DNA of 64,000 nucleotides from Nephrocerus scutellatus (lineage: Eukaryota > Arthropoda > Insecta > Diptera > Pipunculidae), in the NCBI GenBank assembly GCA_947095585.1, contig OX352761.1, positions 61,580,882 through 61,644,881 on the forward strand, in the 5' to 3' direction. Shown in pieces: positions 11,093 to 25,318 of the stretch (position 1 is the first letter of the stretch; every line of letters begins with the position of its first letter). Position numbers and translations under genes: made by a program. The notes beneath the pieces were generated by a model, which ran no database searches, was not told the origin of the DNA, and was given only the letters and a program-made list of their open reading frames with translations.

Positions 11093-12626
11093 CATAGGAA
11101 CAAGTCTTATAGTCACATATTAGTCCCACATTCCGAGTTTCATACGAATCCCTTGAGAAATGGCTTGGTTCCAAAAATCCCAGGCCCTATTGACCAGATC
11201 CCAGAATTTCCATAGGAACAAGTCTTATAGTCACGTATTAGTCCCACATTCCGAGTTTCATACGAATCCCTTGCGAAATGGCTTGGTTCCAAAAATCCCA
11301 GACCCTATTGGTCAGATCCCAGAATTTCCATAGGAACAAGTCTTATAGTCGAATCTTAGTCCTACATTTCGAATTTCATGCGAATCGCTTGAGAAATTGA
11401 TTTGCTCCAGAAATTCCAGACCATAATAATCATATTCCAAAATATCCATAGGAACAAGTCTTATAGTCACATATTAGTCCCACATTCCGAGTTTCATAGG
11501 AATCCCTTGAGAAATGGCTTGGTTCCAAAAATCCCAGACCCTATTGGCCAGATCCCAGAATTTCCATAGGAACAAGTCTTATAGTCACATATTAGTCCTA
11601 CATTCCGAGTTTCATAGGAATCCCTTGAGAAATGGCTTGGTTCCAAAAATCCCAGGCCCTATTGGCCAGAGCCCAGAATTTCCATAGGAACAAGTCTTAT
11701 AGTCACATATTAGTCCTACATTCCGAGTTTCATACGAATCCCTTGAGAAATGGCTTGGTTCCAAAAGTCCCAGGCCCTATTGGCCAGATCCCAGAATTTC
11801 CATAGGAACAAGTCTTAAAGTCACATATTAGTCCCACATTCCGAGTTTCATACGAATCCCTTGAGAAATGGCTTGGTTCCAAAAATCCCAGACCCTATTG
11901 GCCAGATCCCAGAATTTCCATAGGAACAAGTCTTATAGTCACGTATTAGTACCACATTCCGAGTTTCATACGAATCCCTTGAGAAATGGCTTGGTTCCAA
12001 AAATCCCAGGCCCTATTGGCCAGATCCCAGAATTTCCATATGAACAAGTCTTATAGTCACATATTAGTCCCACATTCCGAGTTTCATACGAATCCCTTGA
12101 GAAATGGCTTGGTTCCAAAAATCCCAGACCCTATTGGTCAGATCCCAGAATTTCCATAGGAACAAGTCTTATAGTCGAATCTTAGTCCTACATTCCGAAT
12201 TTCATGCGAATCGCTTGAGAAATTGATTTGCTCCAGAAATTCCAGACCATAATAATCATATTCCAGAATATCCATAGGAACAAGTCTTATAGTCACATAT
12301 TAGTCCCACATTCCGAGTTTCATAGGAATCCCTTGAGAAATGGCTTGGTTCCAAAAATCCCAGACCCTATTGGCCAGATCCCAGAATTTCCATAGGAACA
12401 AGTCTTATAGTCACATATTAGTCCTACATTCCGAGTTTCATAGGAATCCCTTGAGAAATGGCTTGGTTCCAAAAATCCCAGGCCCTATTGGCCAGATCCC
12501 AGAATTTCCATAGGAACAAGTCTTATAGTCACATATTAGTCCTACATTCCGAGTTTCATACGAATCCCTTGAGAAATGGCTTGGTTCCAAAAGTCCCAGG
12601 CCCTATTGGCCAGATCCCAGAATTTC

Positions 12627-12692
12627 CATAGGAACAAGTCTTATAGCCACATATTAGTCCCACATTCCATAATAATCATATTCCAGAATATC
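12627..12692 (+). repeat. 66-bp truncated A/B fusion monomer
   Basis: A GCCACATATT-type A unit runs to CACATTCC and then continues directly into the type B tail ATAATAATCATATTCC. Fifty-two bp are missing. The breakpoint has CC on both sides (ATTCC in A, GACC in B), so a 2-bp microhomology. The array phase shifts by -52 bp from here onward. Confidence 0.93.
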
Positions 12693-13164
12693 CATAGGAA
12701 CAAGTCTTATAGTCACATATAAGTCCTACATTCCGAGTTTCATAGGAATCCCTTGAGAAATGGCTTGGTTCCAAAAATCCCAGGCCCTATTGGCCAGAGC
12801 CCAGAATTTCCATAGGAACAAGTCTTATAGTCACATATTAGTCCTACATTCCGAGTTTCATACGAATCCCTTGAGAAATGGCTTGGTTCCAAAAGTCCCA
12901 GGCCCTATTGGCCAGATCCCAGAATTTCCATAGGAACAAGTCTTATAGTCACGTATTAGTACCACATTCCGAGTTTCATACGAATCCCTTGAGAAATGGC
13001 TTGGTTCCAAAAATCCCAGGCCCTATTGGCCAGATCCCAGAATTTCCATATGAACAAGTCTTATAGTCACATATTAGTCCCACATTCCGAGTTTCATACG
13101 AATCCCTTGAGAAATGGCTTGGTTCCAAAAATCCCAGACCCTATTGGTCAGATCCCAGAATTTC

Positions 13165-14580
13165 CATAGGAACAAGTCTTATAGTCGAATCTTAGTCCTA
13201 CATTCCGAATTTCATGCGAATCGCTTGAGAAATTGATTTGCTCCAGAAATTCCAGACCATAATAATCATATTCCAGAATATCCATAGGAACAAGTCTTAT
13301 AGTCACATATTAGTCCCACATTCCGAGTTTCATAGGAATCCCTTGAGAAATGGCTTGGTTCCAAAAATCCCAGACCCTATTGGCCAGATCCCAGAATTTC
13401 CATAGGAACAAGTCTTATAGTCACATATTAGTCCTACATTCCGAGTTTCATAGGAATCCCTTGAGAAATGGCTTGGTTCCAAAAATCCCAGGCCCTATTG
13501 GCCAGATCCCAGAATTTCCATAGGAACAAGTCTTATAGTCACATATTAGTCCTACATTCCGAGTTTCATACGAATCCCTTGAGAAATGGCTTGGTTCCAA
13601 AAGTCCCAGGCCCTATTGGCCAGATCCCAGAATTTCCATAGGAACAAGTCTTATAGCCACATATTAGTCCCACATTCCGAGTTTCATACGAATCCCTTGA
13701 GAAATGGCTTGGTTCCTAAAATCCCAGACCCTATTGGCCAGATCCCAGAATTTCCATAGGAACAAGTCTTATAGTCACGTATTAGTCCCACATTCCGAGT
13801 TTCATACGAATCCCTTGAGAAATGGCTTGGTTCCAAAAATCCCAGACCCTATTGGTCAGATCCCAGAATTTCCATAGGAACAAGTCTTATAGTCGAATCT
13901 TAGTCCTACATTCCGAATTTCATGCGAATCGCTTGAGAAATTGATTTGCTCCAGAAATTCCAGACCATAATAATCATATTCCAGAATATCCATAGGAACA
14001 AGTCTTATAGTCACATATTAGTCCCACATTCCGAGTTTCATAGGAATCCCTTGAGAAATGGCTTGGTTCCAAAAATCCCAGACCCTATTGGCCAGATCCC
14101 AGAATTTCCATAGGAACAAGTCTTATAGTCACATATTAGTCCTACATTCCGAGTTTCATAGGAATCCCTTGAGAAATGGCTTGGTTCCAAAAATCCCAGG
14201 CCCTATTGGCCAGATCCCAGAATTTCCATAGGAACAAGTCTTATAGTCACATATTAGTCCTACATTCCGAGTTTCATACGAATCCCTTGAGAAATGGCTT
14301 GGTTCCAAAAGTCCCAGGCCCTATTGGCCAGATCCCAGAATTTCCATAGGAACAAGTCTTATAGCCACATATTAGTCCCACATTCCGAGTTTCATACGAA
14401 TCCCTTGAGAAATGGCTTGGTTCCTAAAATCCCAGACCCTATTGGCCAGATCCCAGAATTTCCATAGGAACAAGTCTTATAGTCACGTATTAGTCCCACA
14501 TTCCGAGTTTCATACGAATCCCTTGAGAAATGGCTTGGTTCCAAAAATCCCAGACCCTATTGGTCAGATCCCAGAATTTC
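13165..14580. repeat. 708-bp 6-mer higher-order repeat, two perfect-order copies
   Basis: B units at 13165, 13873 and 14581 are exactly six monomers apart. The order is: B; CACATATTAGTCCC/CATAGG/CAGACCC; TCCTAC/CATAGG/CAGGCCC; TCCTAC/CATACG/AAAAGTCCCAGG; GCCACATATT/TTCCTAAAA; CACGTATT/TATTGGTCAG; then B again. This ordered 6-mer, or large parts of it, is recognisable around most B monomers elsewhere (for example at the start of the window and at 12155, 28741 and 53001). I take it as the basic higher-order unit from which the longer ones were assembled. Confidence 0.9.
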
Positions 14581-16114
14581 CATAGGAACAAGTCTTATAG
14601 TCGAATCTTAGTCCTACATTCCGAATTTCATGCGAATCGCTTGAGAAATTGATTTGCTCCAGAAATTCCAGACCATAATAATCATATTCCAGAATATCCA
14701 TAGGAACAAGTCTTATAGTCACATATTAGTCCTACATTCCGAGTTTCATAGGAATCCCTTGAGAAATGGCTTGGTTCCAAAAATCCCAGGCCCTATTGGC
14801 CAGAGCCCAGAATTTCCATAGGAACAAGTCTTATAGTCACATATTAGTCCCACATTCCGAGTTTCATACGAATCCCTTGAGAAATGGCTTGGTTCCAAAA
14901 ATCCCAGACCCTATTGGCCAGATCCCAGAATTTCCATAGGAACAAGTCTTATAGTCACATATTAGTCCTACATTCCGAGTTTCATAGGAATCCCTTGAGA
15001 AATGGCTTGGTTCCAAAAATCCCAGGCCCTATTGGCCAGAGCCCAGAATTTCCATAGGAACAAGTCTTATAGTCACATATTAGTCCTACATTCCGAGTTT
15101 CATATGAATCCCTTGAGAAATGGCTTGGTTCCAAAAGTCCCAGGCCCTATTGGCCAGATCCCAGAATTTCCATAGGAACAAGTCTTATAGTCACATATTA
15201 GTCCCACATTCCGAGTTTCATACGAATCCCTTGAGAAATGGCTTGGTTCCAAAAATCCCAGACCCTATTGGCCAGATCCCAGAATTTCCATAGGAACAAG
15301 TCTTATAGTCACGTATTAGTCCCACATTCCGAGTTTCATACGAATCCCTTGAGAAATGGCTTGGTTCCAAAAATCCCAGACCCTATTGGCCAGATCCCAG
15401 AATTTCCATAGGAACAAGTCTTATAGTCACATATTAGTCCTACATTCCGAGTTTCATAGGATACCCTTGAGAAATGGCTTGGTTCCAAAAATCCCAGGCC
15501 CTATTGGCCAGATCCCAGAATTTCCATAGGAACAAGTCTTATAGTCGAATCTTAGTCCTACATTCCGAATTTCATGCGAATCGCTTGAGAAATTGATTTG
15601 CTCCAGAAATTCCAGACCGTAATAATCATATTCCAGAATATCCATAGGAACAAGTCTTATAGTCACATATGAGTCCCACATTCCGAGTTTCATAGGAATC
15701 CCTTGAGAAATGGCTTAGTTCCAAAAATCCCCGGCCCTATTGGCCAGATCCCAGAATTTCCATAGGAACAAGTCTTATAGTCACATATTAGTCCCACATT
15801 CCGAGTTTCATACGAATCCCTTGAGAAATGGCTTGGTTCCAAAAATCCCAGACCCTATTGGCCAGATCCCAGAATTTCCATAGGAACAAGTCTTATAGTC
15901 ACGTATTAGTCCCACATTCCGAGTTTCATACGAATCCCTTGAGAAATGGCTTGGTTCCAAAAATCCCAGACCCTATTGGTCAGATCCCAGAATTTCCATA
16001 GGAACAAGTCTTATAGTCGAATCTTTGTCCTACATTCCGAATTTCATGCGAATCGCTTGAGAAATTGATTTGCTCCAGAAATTCCAGACCATAATAATCA
16101 TATTCCAGAATATC
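14227..16114. repeat. Long-range copy of the first 1888 bp of the window
   Basis: Sixteen consecutive monomers match 1-1888 at an offset of 14226 bp (121 monomers minus the 52 bp lost at 12627). Shared rare markers are GAGCCCAGAA units, CATATGAATCC with AAAAGTCCC, GGATACCC, the B variant with GACCGTAATAATC (1299/15525) and the B variant with ATCTTTGTCC (1771/15997). The match stops abruptly after the latter B. On the left it reaches base 1, so it may continue outside the window. Confidence 0.9.
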
Positions 16115-16940
16115 CATAGGAACAAGTCTTATAGTCACATATAAGTCCTACATTCCGAGTTTCATAGGAATCCCTTGAGAAATGGCTTGGTTCCAAAAAT
16201 CCCAGGCCCTATTGGCCAGAGCCCAGAATTTCCATAGGAACAAGTCTTATAGTCACATATTAGTCCTACATTCCGAGTTTCATACGAATCCCTTGAGAAA
16301 TGGCTTGGTTCCAAAAGTCCCAGGCCCTATTGGCCAGATCCCAGAATTTCCATAGGAACAAGTCTTATAGTCACATATTAGTCCCACATTCCGAGTTTCA
16401 TACGAATCCCTTGAGAAATGGCTTGGTTCCAAAAGTCCCAGGCCCTATTGGCCAGATCCCAGAATTTCCATAGGAACAAGTCTTATAGTCACATATTAGT
16501 CCCACATTCCGAGTTTCATACGAATCCCTTGAGAAATGGCTTGGTTCCAAAAATCCCAGACCCTATTGGCCAGATCCCAGAATTTCCATAGGAACAAGTC
16601 TTATAGTCACATATTAGTCCTACATTCCGAGTTTCATAGGAATCCCTTGAGAAATGGCTTGGTTCCAAAAATCCCAGGCCCTATTGGCCAGAGCCCAGAA
16701 TTTCCATAGGAACAAGTCTTATAGTCACATATTAGTCCTACATTCCGAGTTTCATACGAATCCCTTGAGAAATGGCTTGGTTCCAAAAGTCCCAGGCCCT
16801 ATTGGCCAGATCCCAGAATTTCCATAGGAACAAGTCTTATAGTCACATATTAGTCCCACATTCCGAGTTTCATACGAATCCCTTGAGAAATGGCTTGGTT
16901 CCAAAAATCCCAGACCCTATTGGCCAGATCCCAGAATTTC

Positions 16941-19900
16941 CATAGGAACAAGTCTTATAGTCACGTATTAGTCCCACATTCCGAGTTTCATACGAATCCC
17001 TTGAGAAATGGCTTGGTTCCAAAAATCCCAGACCCTATTGGCCAGATCCCAGAATTTCCATAGGAACAAGTCTTATAGTCACATATTAGTCCTACATTCC
17101 GAGTTTCATACGAATACCGTGAGAAATGGCTTAGTTCCAAAAATCCCCGGCCCTATTGGCCAGATCCCAGAATTTCCATAGGAACAAGTCTTATAGTCAC
17201 ATATTAGTCCCACATTCCGAGTTTCATACGAATCCCTTGAGAAATGGCTTGGTTCCAAAAATCCCAGGCCCTATTGGCCAGATCCCAGAATTTCCATAGG
17301 AACAAGTCTTATAGTCACATATTAGTCCCACATTCCGAGTTTCATACGAATCCCTTGAGAAATGGCTTGGTTCCAAAAATCCCAGGCCCTATTGGCCAGA
17401 TCCCAGAATTTCCATATGAACAAGTCTTATAGTCACATATTAGTCCCACATTCCGAGTTTCATACGAATCCCTTGAGAAATGGCTTGGTTCCAAAAATCC
17501 CAGACCCTATTGGTCAGATCCCAGAATTTCCATAGGAACAAGTCTTATAGTCGAATCTTAGTCCTACATTCCGAATTTCATGCGAATCGCTTGAGAAATT
17601 GATTTGCTCCAGAAATTCCAGACCATAATAATCATATTCCAGAATATCCATAGGAACAAGTCTTATAGTCACATATTAGTCCCACATTCCGAGTTTCATA
17701 GGAATCCCTTGAGAAATGGCTTGGTTCCAAAAATCCCAGACCCTATTGGCCAGATCCCAGAATTTCCATAGGAACAAGTCTTATAGTCACATATTAGTCC
17801 TACATTCCGAGTTTCATAGGAATCCCTTGAGAAATGGCTTGGTTCCAAAAATCCCAGGCCCTATTGGCCAGATCCCAGAATTTCCATAGGAACAAGTCTT
17901 ATAGTCACATATTAGTCCTACATTCCGAGTTTCATACGAATCCCTTGAGAAATGGCTTGGTTCCAAAAGTCCCAGGCCCTATTGGCCAGATCCCACAATT
18001 TCCATAGGAACAAGTCTTATAGCCACATATTAGTCCTACATTCCGAGTTTCATACGAATCCCTTGAGAAATGGCTTGGTTCCAAAAGTCCCAGGCCCTGT
18101 TGGCCAGATCCCAGAATTTCCATAGGAACAAGTCTTATAGTCACATATTAGTCCCACATTCCGAGTTTCATACGAATCCCTTGAGAAATGGCTTGGTTCC
18201 AAAAATCCCAGACCCTATTGGCCAGATCCCAGAATTTCCATAGGAACAAGTCTTATAGTCACATATTAGTCCTACATTCCGAGTTTCATACGAATCCCTT
18301 GAGAAATGGCTTGGTTCCAAAAGTCCCAGGCCCTATTGGCCAGATCCCAGAATTTCCATAGGAACAAGTCTTATAGCCACATATTAGTCCCACATTCCGA
18401 GTTTCATACGAATCCCTTGAGAAATGGCTTGGTTCCTAAAATCCCAGACCCTATTGGCCAGATCCCAGAATTACCATAGGAACAAGTCTTATAGTCACAT
18501 ATTAGTCCTACATTCCGAGTTTCATAGGATACCCTTGAGAAATGGCTTGGTTCCAAAAATCCCAGGCCCTATTGGCCAGATCCCAGAATTTCCATAGGAA
18601 CAAGTCTTATAGTCACATATTAGTCCTACATTCCGAGTTTCTTACGAATCCCTTAAGAAATGGCTTGGGTCCAAAAATCCCAGACCCTATTCGCCAGATC
18701 CCAAAATTTCTATAGGAACAAGTCTTATAGTCACATATTAGTCCTACATTCCGAGTTTCATACGAATCCCTTGAGAAATGGCTTGGGTCCAAAAATCCCA
18801 GACCCTATTGGCCAGATCCCAGAATTTCCATAGGAACAAGTCTTATAGTCACATATTAGTCCTACATTCCGAGTTTCATACGAATCCCTTAAGAAATGGC
18901 TTGGTTCCAAAAATCCCAGACCCTATTGGCCAGATCCCAGAATTTCCATAGGAACAAGTCTTATAGTCACATATTAGTCCCACATTCCGAGTTTCATAGG
19001 AATCCCTTGAGAAATGGCTTGGTTCCAAAAATCCCAGACCCTATTGGCCAGATCCCAGAATTTCCATAGGAACAAGTCTTATAGTCACATATTAGTCCTA
19101 CATTCCGAGTTTCATACGAATCCCTTGAGAAATGGCTTGGTTCCAAAAGTCCCAGGCCCTATTGGCCAGATCCGAGAATTTCCATAGGAAAAAGTCTTAT
19201 AGTCACATATTAGTCCCACATTCCGAGTTTCATACGAATCCCTTGAGAAATGGCTTGGTTCCAAAAATCCCAGGCCCTATTGGCCAGATCCCAGAATTTC
19301 CATAGGAACAAGTCTTATAGTTACATATTAGTCCTACATTCCGAGTTTCATATGAATCCCCTGAGAAATGGCTTGGTTCCAAAAATCCCAGACCCTATTG
19401 GCCAGATCCCAGAATTTCCATATGAACAAGTCTTATAGTCACATATTAGTCCTACATTCCGAGTTTCATACAAATCCCTTGAGAAATGGCTTGGTTCCAA
19501 AAATCCCAGACCCTATTGGCCAGATCCCAGAATTTCCATAGGAACAAGTCTAACAGTCACATATTAGTCCCACATTCCGAGTTTCATACGAATCCCTTGA
19601 GAAATGGCTTGGTTTCAAAAATCCCAGACCCTATTGGCCAGATCCCAGAATTTCCATAGGAACAAGTCTTATAGTCACATATTAGTCCTACATTCCGAGT
19701 TTCATACGAATCCCTTGAGAAATGGCTTGGTTCCAAAAATCCCAGGCCCTATTGGCCAGATCCCAGAATTTCCATAGGAACAAGTCTTATAGTCACATAT
19801 TAGTCCTACATTCCGAGTTTCATACGAATACCGTGAGAAATGGCTTAGTTCCAAAAATCCCCGGCCCTATTGGCCAGATCCCAGAATTTCCATAGGAACA

Positions 19901-22900
19901 AGTCTTATAGTCACATATTAGTCCCACATTCCGAGTTTCATACGAATCCCTTGAGAAATGGCTTGGTTCCAAAAATCCCAGGCCCTATTGGCCAGATCCC
20001 AGAATTTCCATAGGAACAAGTCTTATAGTCACGTATTAGTCCCACATTCCGAGTTTCATACGAATCCCTTGAGAAATGGCTTGGTTCCAAAAATCCCAGA
20101 CCCTATTGGTCAGATCCCAGAATTTCCATAGGAACAAGTCTTATAGTCGAATCTTAGTCCTACATTCCGAATTTCATGCGAATCGCTTGAGAAATTGATT
20201 TGCTCCAGAAATTCCAGACCATAATAATCATATTCCAGAATATCCATAGGAACAAGTCTTATAGTCACATATTAGTCCCACATTCCGAGTTTCATAGGAA
20301 TCCCTTGAGAAATGGCTTGGTTCCAAAAATCCCAGACCCTATTGGCCAGATCCCAGAATTTCCATAGGAACAAGTCTTATAGTCACATATTAGTCCTACA
20401 TTCCGAGTTTCATACGAATCCCTTAAGAAATGGCTTGGTTCCAAAAATCCCAGGCCCTTTTGGCCATATCCCAGAATTTCCATAGGAACAAGTCTTATAG
20501 TCACATATTAGTCCTACATTCCGAGTTTCATACGAATCCCTTGAGAAATGGCTTGGTTCCAAAAGTCCCAGGCCCTATTGGCCAGATCCCAGAATTTCCA
20601 TAGGAACAAGTCTTATAGCCACATATTAGTCCCACATTCCGAGTTTCATACGAATCCCTTGAGAAATGGCTTGGTTCCTAAAATCCCAGACTCTATTGGC
20701 CAGATCCCAGAATTTCCATAGGAACAAGTCTTATAGTCACGTATTAGTCCCACATTCCGAGTTTCATACGAATCCCTTGAGAAATGGCTTGGTTCCAAAA
20801 ATCCCAGACCCTATTGGCCAGATCCCAGAATTTCCATAGGAACAAGTCTTATAGTCACATATTAGTCCTACATTCCGAGTTTCATACGAATACCGTGAGA
20901 AATGGCTTAGTTCCAAAAATCCCCGGCCCTATTGGCCAGATCCCAGAATTTCCATAGGAACAAGTCTTATAGTCACATATTAGTCCCACATTCCGAGTTT
21001 CATACGAATCCCTTGAGAAATGGCTTGGTTCCAAAAATCCCAGGCCCTATTGGCCAGATCCCAGAATTTCCATAGGAACAAGTCTTATAGTCACATATTA
21101 GTCCCACATTCCGAGTTTCATACGAATCCCTTGAGAAATGGCTTGGTTCCAAAAATCCCAGGCCCTATTGGCCAGATCCCAGAATTTCCATATGAACAAG
21201 TCTTATAGTCACATATTAGTCCCACATTCCGAGTTTCATACGAATCCCTTGAGAAATGGCTTGGTTCCAAAAATCCCAGACCCTATTGGTCAGATCCCAG
21301 AATTTCCATAGGAACAAGTCTTATAGTCGAATCTTAGTCCTACATTCCGAATTTCATGCGAATCGCTTGAGAAATTGATTTGCTCCAGAAATTCCAGACC
21401 ATAATAATCATATTCCAGAATATCCATAGGAACAAGTCTTATAGTCACATATTAGTCCCACATTCCGAGTTTCATAGGAATCCCTTGAGAAATGGCTTGG
21501 TTCCAAAAATCCCAGACCCTATTGGCCAGATCCCAGAATTTCCATAGGAACAAGTCTTATAGTCACATATTAGTCCTACATTCCGAGTTTCATAGGAATC
21601 CCTTGAGAAATGGCTTGGTTCCAAAAATCCCAGGCCCTATTGGCCAGATCCCAGAATTTCCATAGGAACAAGTCTTATAGTCACATATTAGTCCTACATT
21701 CCGAGTTTCATACGAATCCCTTGAGAAATGGCTTGGTTCCAAAAGTCCCAGGCCCTATTGGCCAGATCCCACAATTTCCATAGGAACAAGTCTTATAGCC
21801 ACATATTAGTTCTACATTCCGAGTTTCATACGAATCCCTTGAGAAATGGCTTGGTTCCAAAAGTCCCAGGCCCTGTTGGCCAGATCCCAGAATTTCCATA
21901 GGAACAAGTCTTATAGTCACATATTAGTCCCACATTCCGAGTTTCATACGAATCCCTTGAGAAATGGCTTGGTTCCAAAAATCCCAGACCCTATTGGCCA
22001 GATCCCAGAATTTCCATAGGAACAAGTCTTATAGTCACATATTAGTCCTACATTCCGAGTTTCATACGAATCCCTTGAGAAATGGCTTGGTTCCAAAAGT
22101 CCCAGGCCCTATTGGCCAGATCCCAGAATTTCCATAGGAACAAGTCTTATAGCCACATATTAGTCCCACATTCCGAGTTTCATACGAATCCCTTGAGAAA
22201 TGGCTTGGTTCCTAAAATCCCAGACCCTATTGGCCAGATCCCAGAATTACCATAGGAACAAGTCTTATAGTCACATATTAGTCCTACATTCCGAGTTTCA
22301 TAGGATACCCTTGAGAAATGGCTTGGTTCCAAAAATCCCAGGCCCTATTGGCCAGATCCCAGAATTTCCATAGGAACAAGTCTTATAGTCACATATTAGT
22401 CCTACATTCCGAGTTTCTTACGAATCCCTTAAGAAATGGCTTGGGTCCAAAAATCCCAGACCCTATTCGCCAGATCCCAAAATTTCTATAGGAACAAGTC
22501 TTATAGTCACATATTAGTCCTACATTCCGAGTTTCATACGAATCCCTTGAGAAATGGCTTGGGTCCAAAAATCCCAGACCCTATTGGCCAGATCCCAGAA
22601 TTTCCATAGGAACAAGTCTTATAGTCACATATTAGTCCTACATTCCGAGTTTCATACGAATCCCTTAAGAAATGGCTTGGTTCCAAAAATCCCAGACCCT
22701 ATTGGCCAGATCCCAGAATTTCCATAGGAACAAGTCTTATAGTCACATATTAGTCCCACATTCCGAGTTTCATAGGAATCCCTTGAGAAATGGCTTGGTT
22801 CCAAAAATCCCAGACCCTATTGGCCAGATCCCAGAATTTCCATAGGAACAAGTCTTATAGTCACATATTAGTCCTACATTCCGAGTTTCATACGAATCCC

Positions 22901-24492
22901 TTGAGAAATGGCTTGGTTCCAAAAGTCCCAGGCCCTATTGGCCAGATCCGAGAATTTCCATAGGAAAAAGTCTTATAGTCACATATTAGTCCCACATTCC
23001 GAGTTTCATACGAATCCCTTGAGAAATGGCTTGGTTCCAAAAATCCCAGGCCCTATTGGCCAGATCCCAGAATTTCCATAGGAACAAGTCTTATAGTTAC
23101 ATATTAGTCCTACATTCCGAGTTTCATATGAATCCCCTGAGAAATGGCTTGGTTCCAAAAATCCCAGACCCTATTGGCCAGATCCCAGAATTTCCATATG
23201 AACAAGTCTTATAGTCACATATTAGTCCTACATTCCGAGTTTCATACAAATCCCTTGAGAAATGGCTTGGTTCCAAAAATCCCAGACCCTATTGGCCAGA
23301 TCCCAGAATTTCCATAGGAACAAGTCTAACAGTCACATATTAGTCCCACATTCCGAGTTTCATACGAATCCCTTGAGAAATGGCTTGGTTTCAAAAATCC
23401 CAGACCCTATTGGCCAGATCCCAGAATTTCCATAGGAACAAGTCTTATAGTCACATATTAGTCCTACATTCCGAGTTTCATACGAATCCCTTGAGAAATG
23501 GCTTGGTTCCAAAAATCCCAGGCCCTATTGGCCAGATCCCAGAATTTCCATAGGAACAAGTCTTATAGTCACATATTAGTCCTACATTCCGAGTTTCATA
23601 CGAATACCGTGAGAAATGGCTTAGTTCCAAAAATCCCCGGCCCTATTGGCCAGATCCCAGAATTTCCATAGGAACAAGTCTTATAGTCACATATTAGTCC
23701 CACATTCCGAGTTTCATACGAATCCCTTGAGAAATGGCTTGGTTCCAAAAATCCCAGGCCCTATTGGCCAGATCCCAGAATTTCCATAGGAACAAGTCTT
23801 ATAGTCACGTATTAGTCCCACATTCCGAGTTTCATACGAATCCCTTGAGAAATGGCTTGGTTCCAAAAATCCCAGACCCTATTGGTCAGATCCCAGAATT
23901 TCCATAGGAACAAGTCTTATAGTCGAATCTTAGTCCTACATTCCGAATTTCATGCGAATCGCTTGAGAAATTGATTTGCTCCAGAAATTCCAGACCATAA
24001 TAATCATATTCCAGAATATCCATAGGAACAAGTCTTATAGTCACATATTAGTCCCACATTCCGAGTTTCATAGGAATCCCTTGAGAAATGGCTTGGTTCC
24101 AAAAATCCCAGACCCTATTGGCCAGATCCCAGAATTTCCATAGGAACAAGTCTTATAGTCACATATTAGTCCTACATTCCGAGTTTCATACGAATCCCTT
24201 AAGAAATGGCTTGGTTCCAAAAATCCCAGGCCCTTTTGGCCATATCCCAGAATTTCCATAGGAACAAGTCTTATAGTCACATATTAGTCCTACATTCCGA
24301 GTTTCATACGAATCCCTTGAGAAATGGCTTGGTTCCAAAAGTCCCAGGCCCTATTGGCCAGATCCCAGAATTTCCATAGGAACAAGTCTTATAGCCACAT
24401 ATTAGTCCCACATTCCGAGTTTCATACGAATCCCTTGAGAAATGACTTGGTTCCTAAAATCCCAGACCCTATTGGCCAGATCCCAGAATTAC
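16941..24492. repeat. 3776-bp (32-monomer) tandem duplication
   Basis: Copies lie at about 16941-20716 and 20717-24492. Paired markers 3776 bp apart include GAATACCGTGAG (17059 and 20835 units), B at 17531/21307 and 20127/23903, GATCCCACAATTT, CCCTGTTGGCC, TTTCTTACGAATCCC with TATTCGCCAG, GGCTTGGGTCC, GATCCGAG with GGAAAAAG, ATGAATCCCCTGAG, TCTAACAGTC and CCCTTTTGGCCATATCCC. The copies are nearly identical; one visible difference is TTAGTCCTAC near 18031 against TTAGTTCTAC near 21807. Confidence 0.92.
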
Positions 24493-25318
24493 CATAGGAA
24501 CAAGTCTTATTGTCACATATTAGTCCTACATTCCGAGTTTCATAGGATACCCTTGAGAAATGGCTTGGTTCCAAAAATCCCAGGCCCTATTGGCCAGATC
24601 CCAGAATTTCCATAGGAACAAGTCTTATAGTCACATATTAGTCCCACATTCCGAGTTTCATACGAATCCCTTGAGAAATGGCTTGGTTCCAAAAATCCCA
24701 GACCCTATTGGCCAGATCCCAGAATTTCCATAGGAACAAGTCTTATAGTCGAATCTTAGTCCTACATTCCGAATTTCATGCGAATCGCTTGAGAAATTGA
24801 TTTGCTCCAGAAATTCCAGACCATAATAATCATATTCCAGAATATCCATAGGAACAAGTCTTATAGTCACATATGAGTCCCACATTCCGAGTTTCATAGG
24901 AATCCCTTGAGAAATGGCTTAGTTCCAAAAATCCCCGGCCCTATTGGCCAGATCCCAGAATTTCCATAGGAACAAGTCTTATAGTCACATATTAGTCCCA
25001 CATTCCGAGTTTCATACGAATCCCTTGAGAAATGGCTTGGTTCCAAAAATCCCAGGCCCTATTGGCCAGATCCCAGAATTTCCATAGGAACAAGTCTTAT
25101 AGTCACGTATTAGTCCCACATTCCGAGTTTCATACGAATCGCTTGAGAAATTGATTTGCTCCAGAAATTCCAGACCATAATAATCATATTCCAGAATATC
25201 CATAGGAACAAGTCTTATAGTCACATATTAGTCCCACATTCCGAGTTTCATAGGAATCCCTTGAGAAATGGCTTGGTTCCAAAAATCCCAGACCCTATTG
25301 GCCAGATCCCAGAATTTC

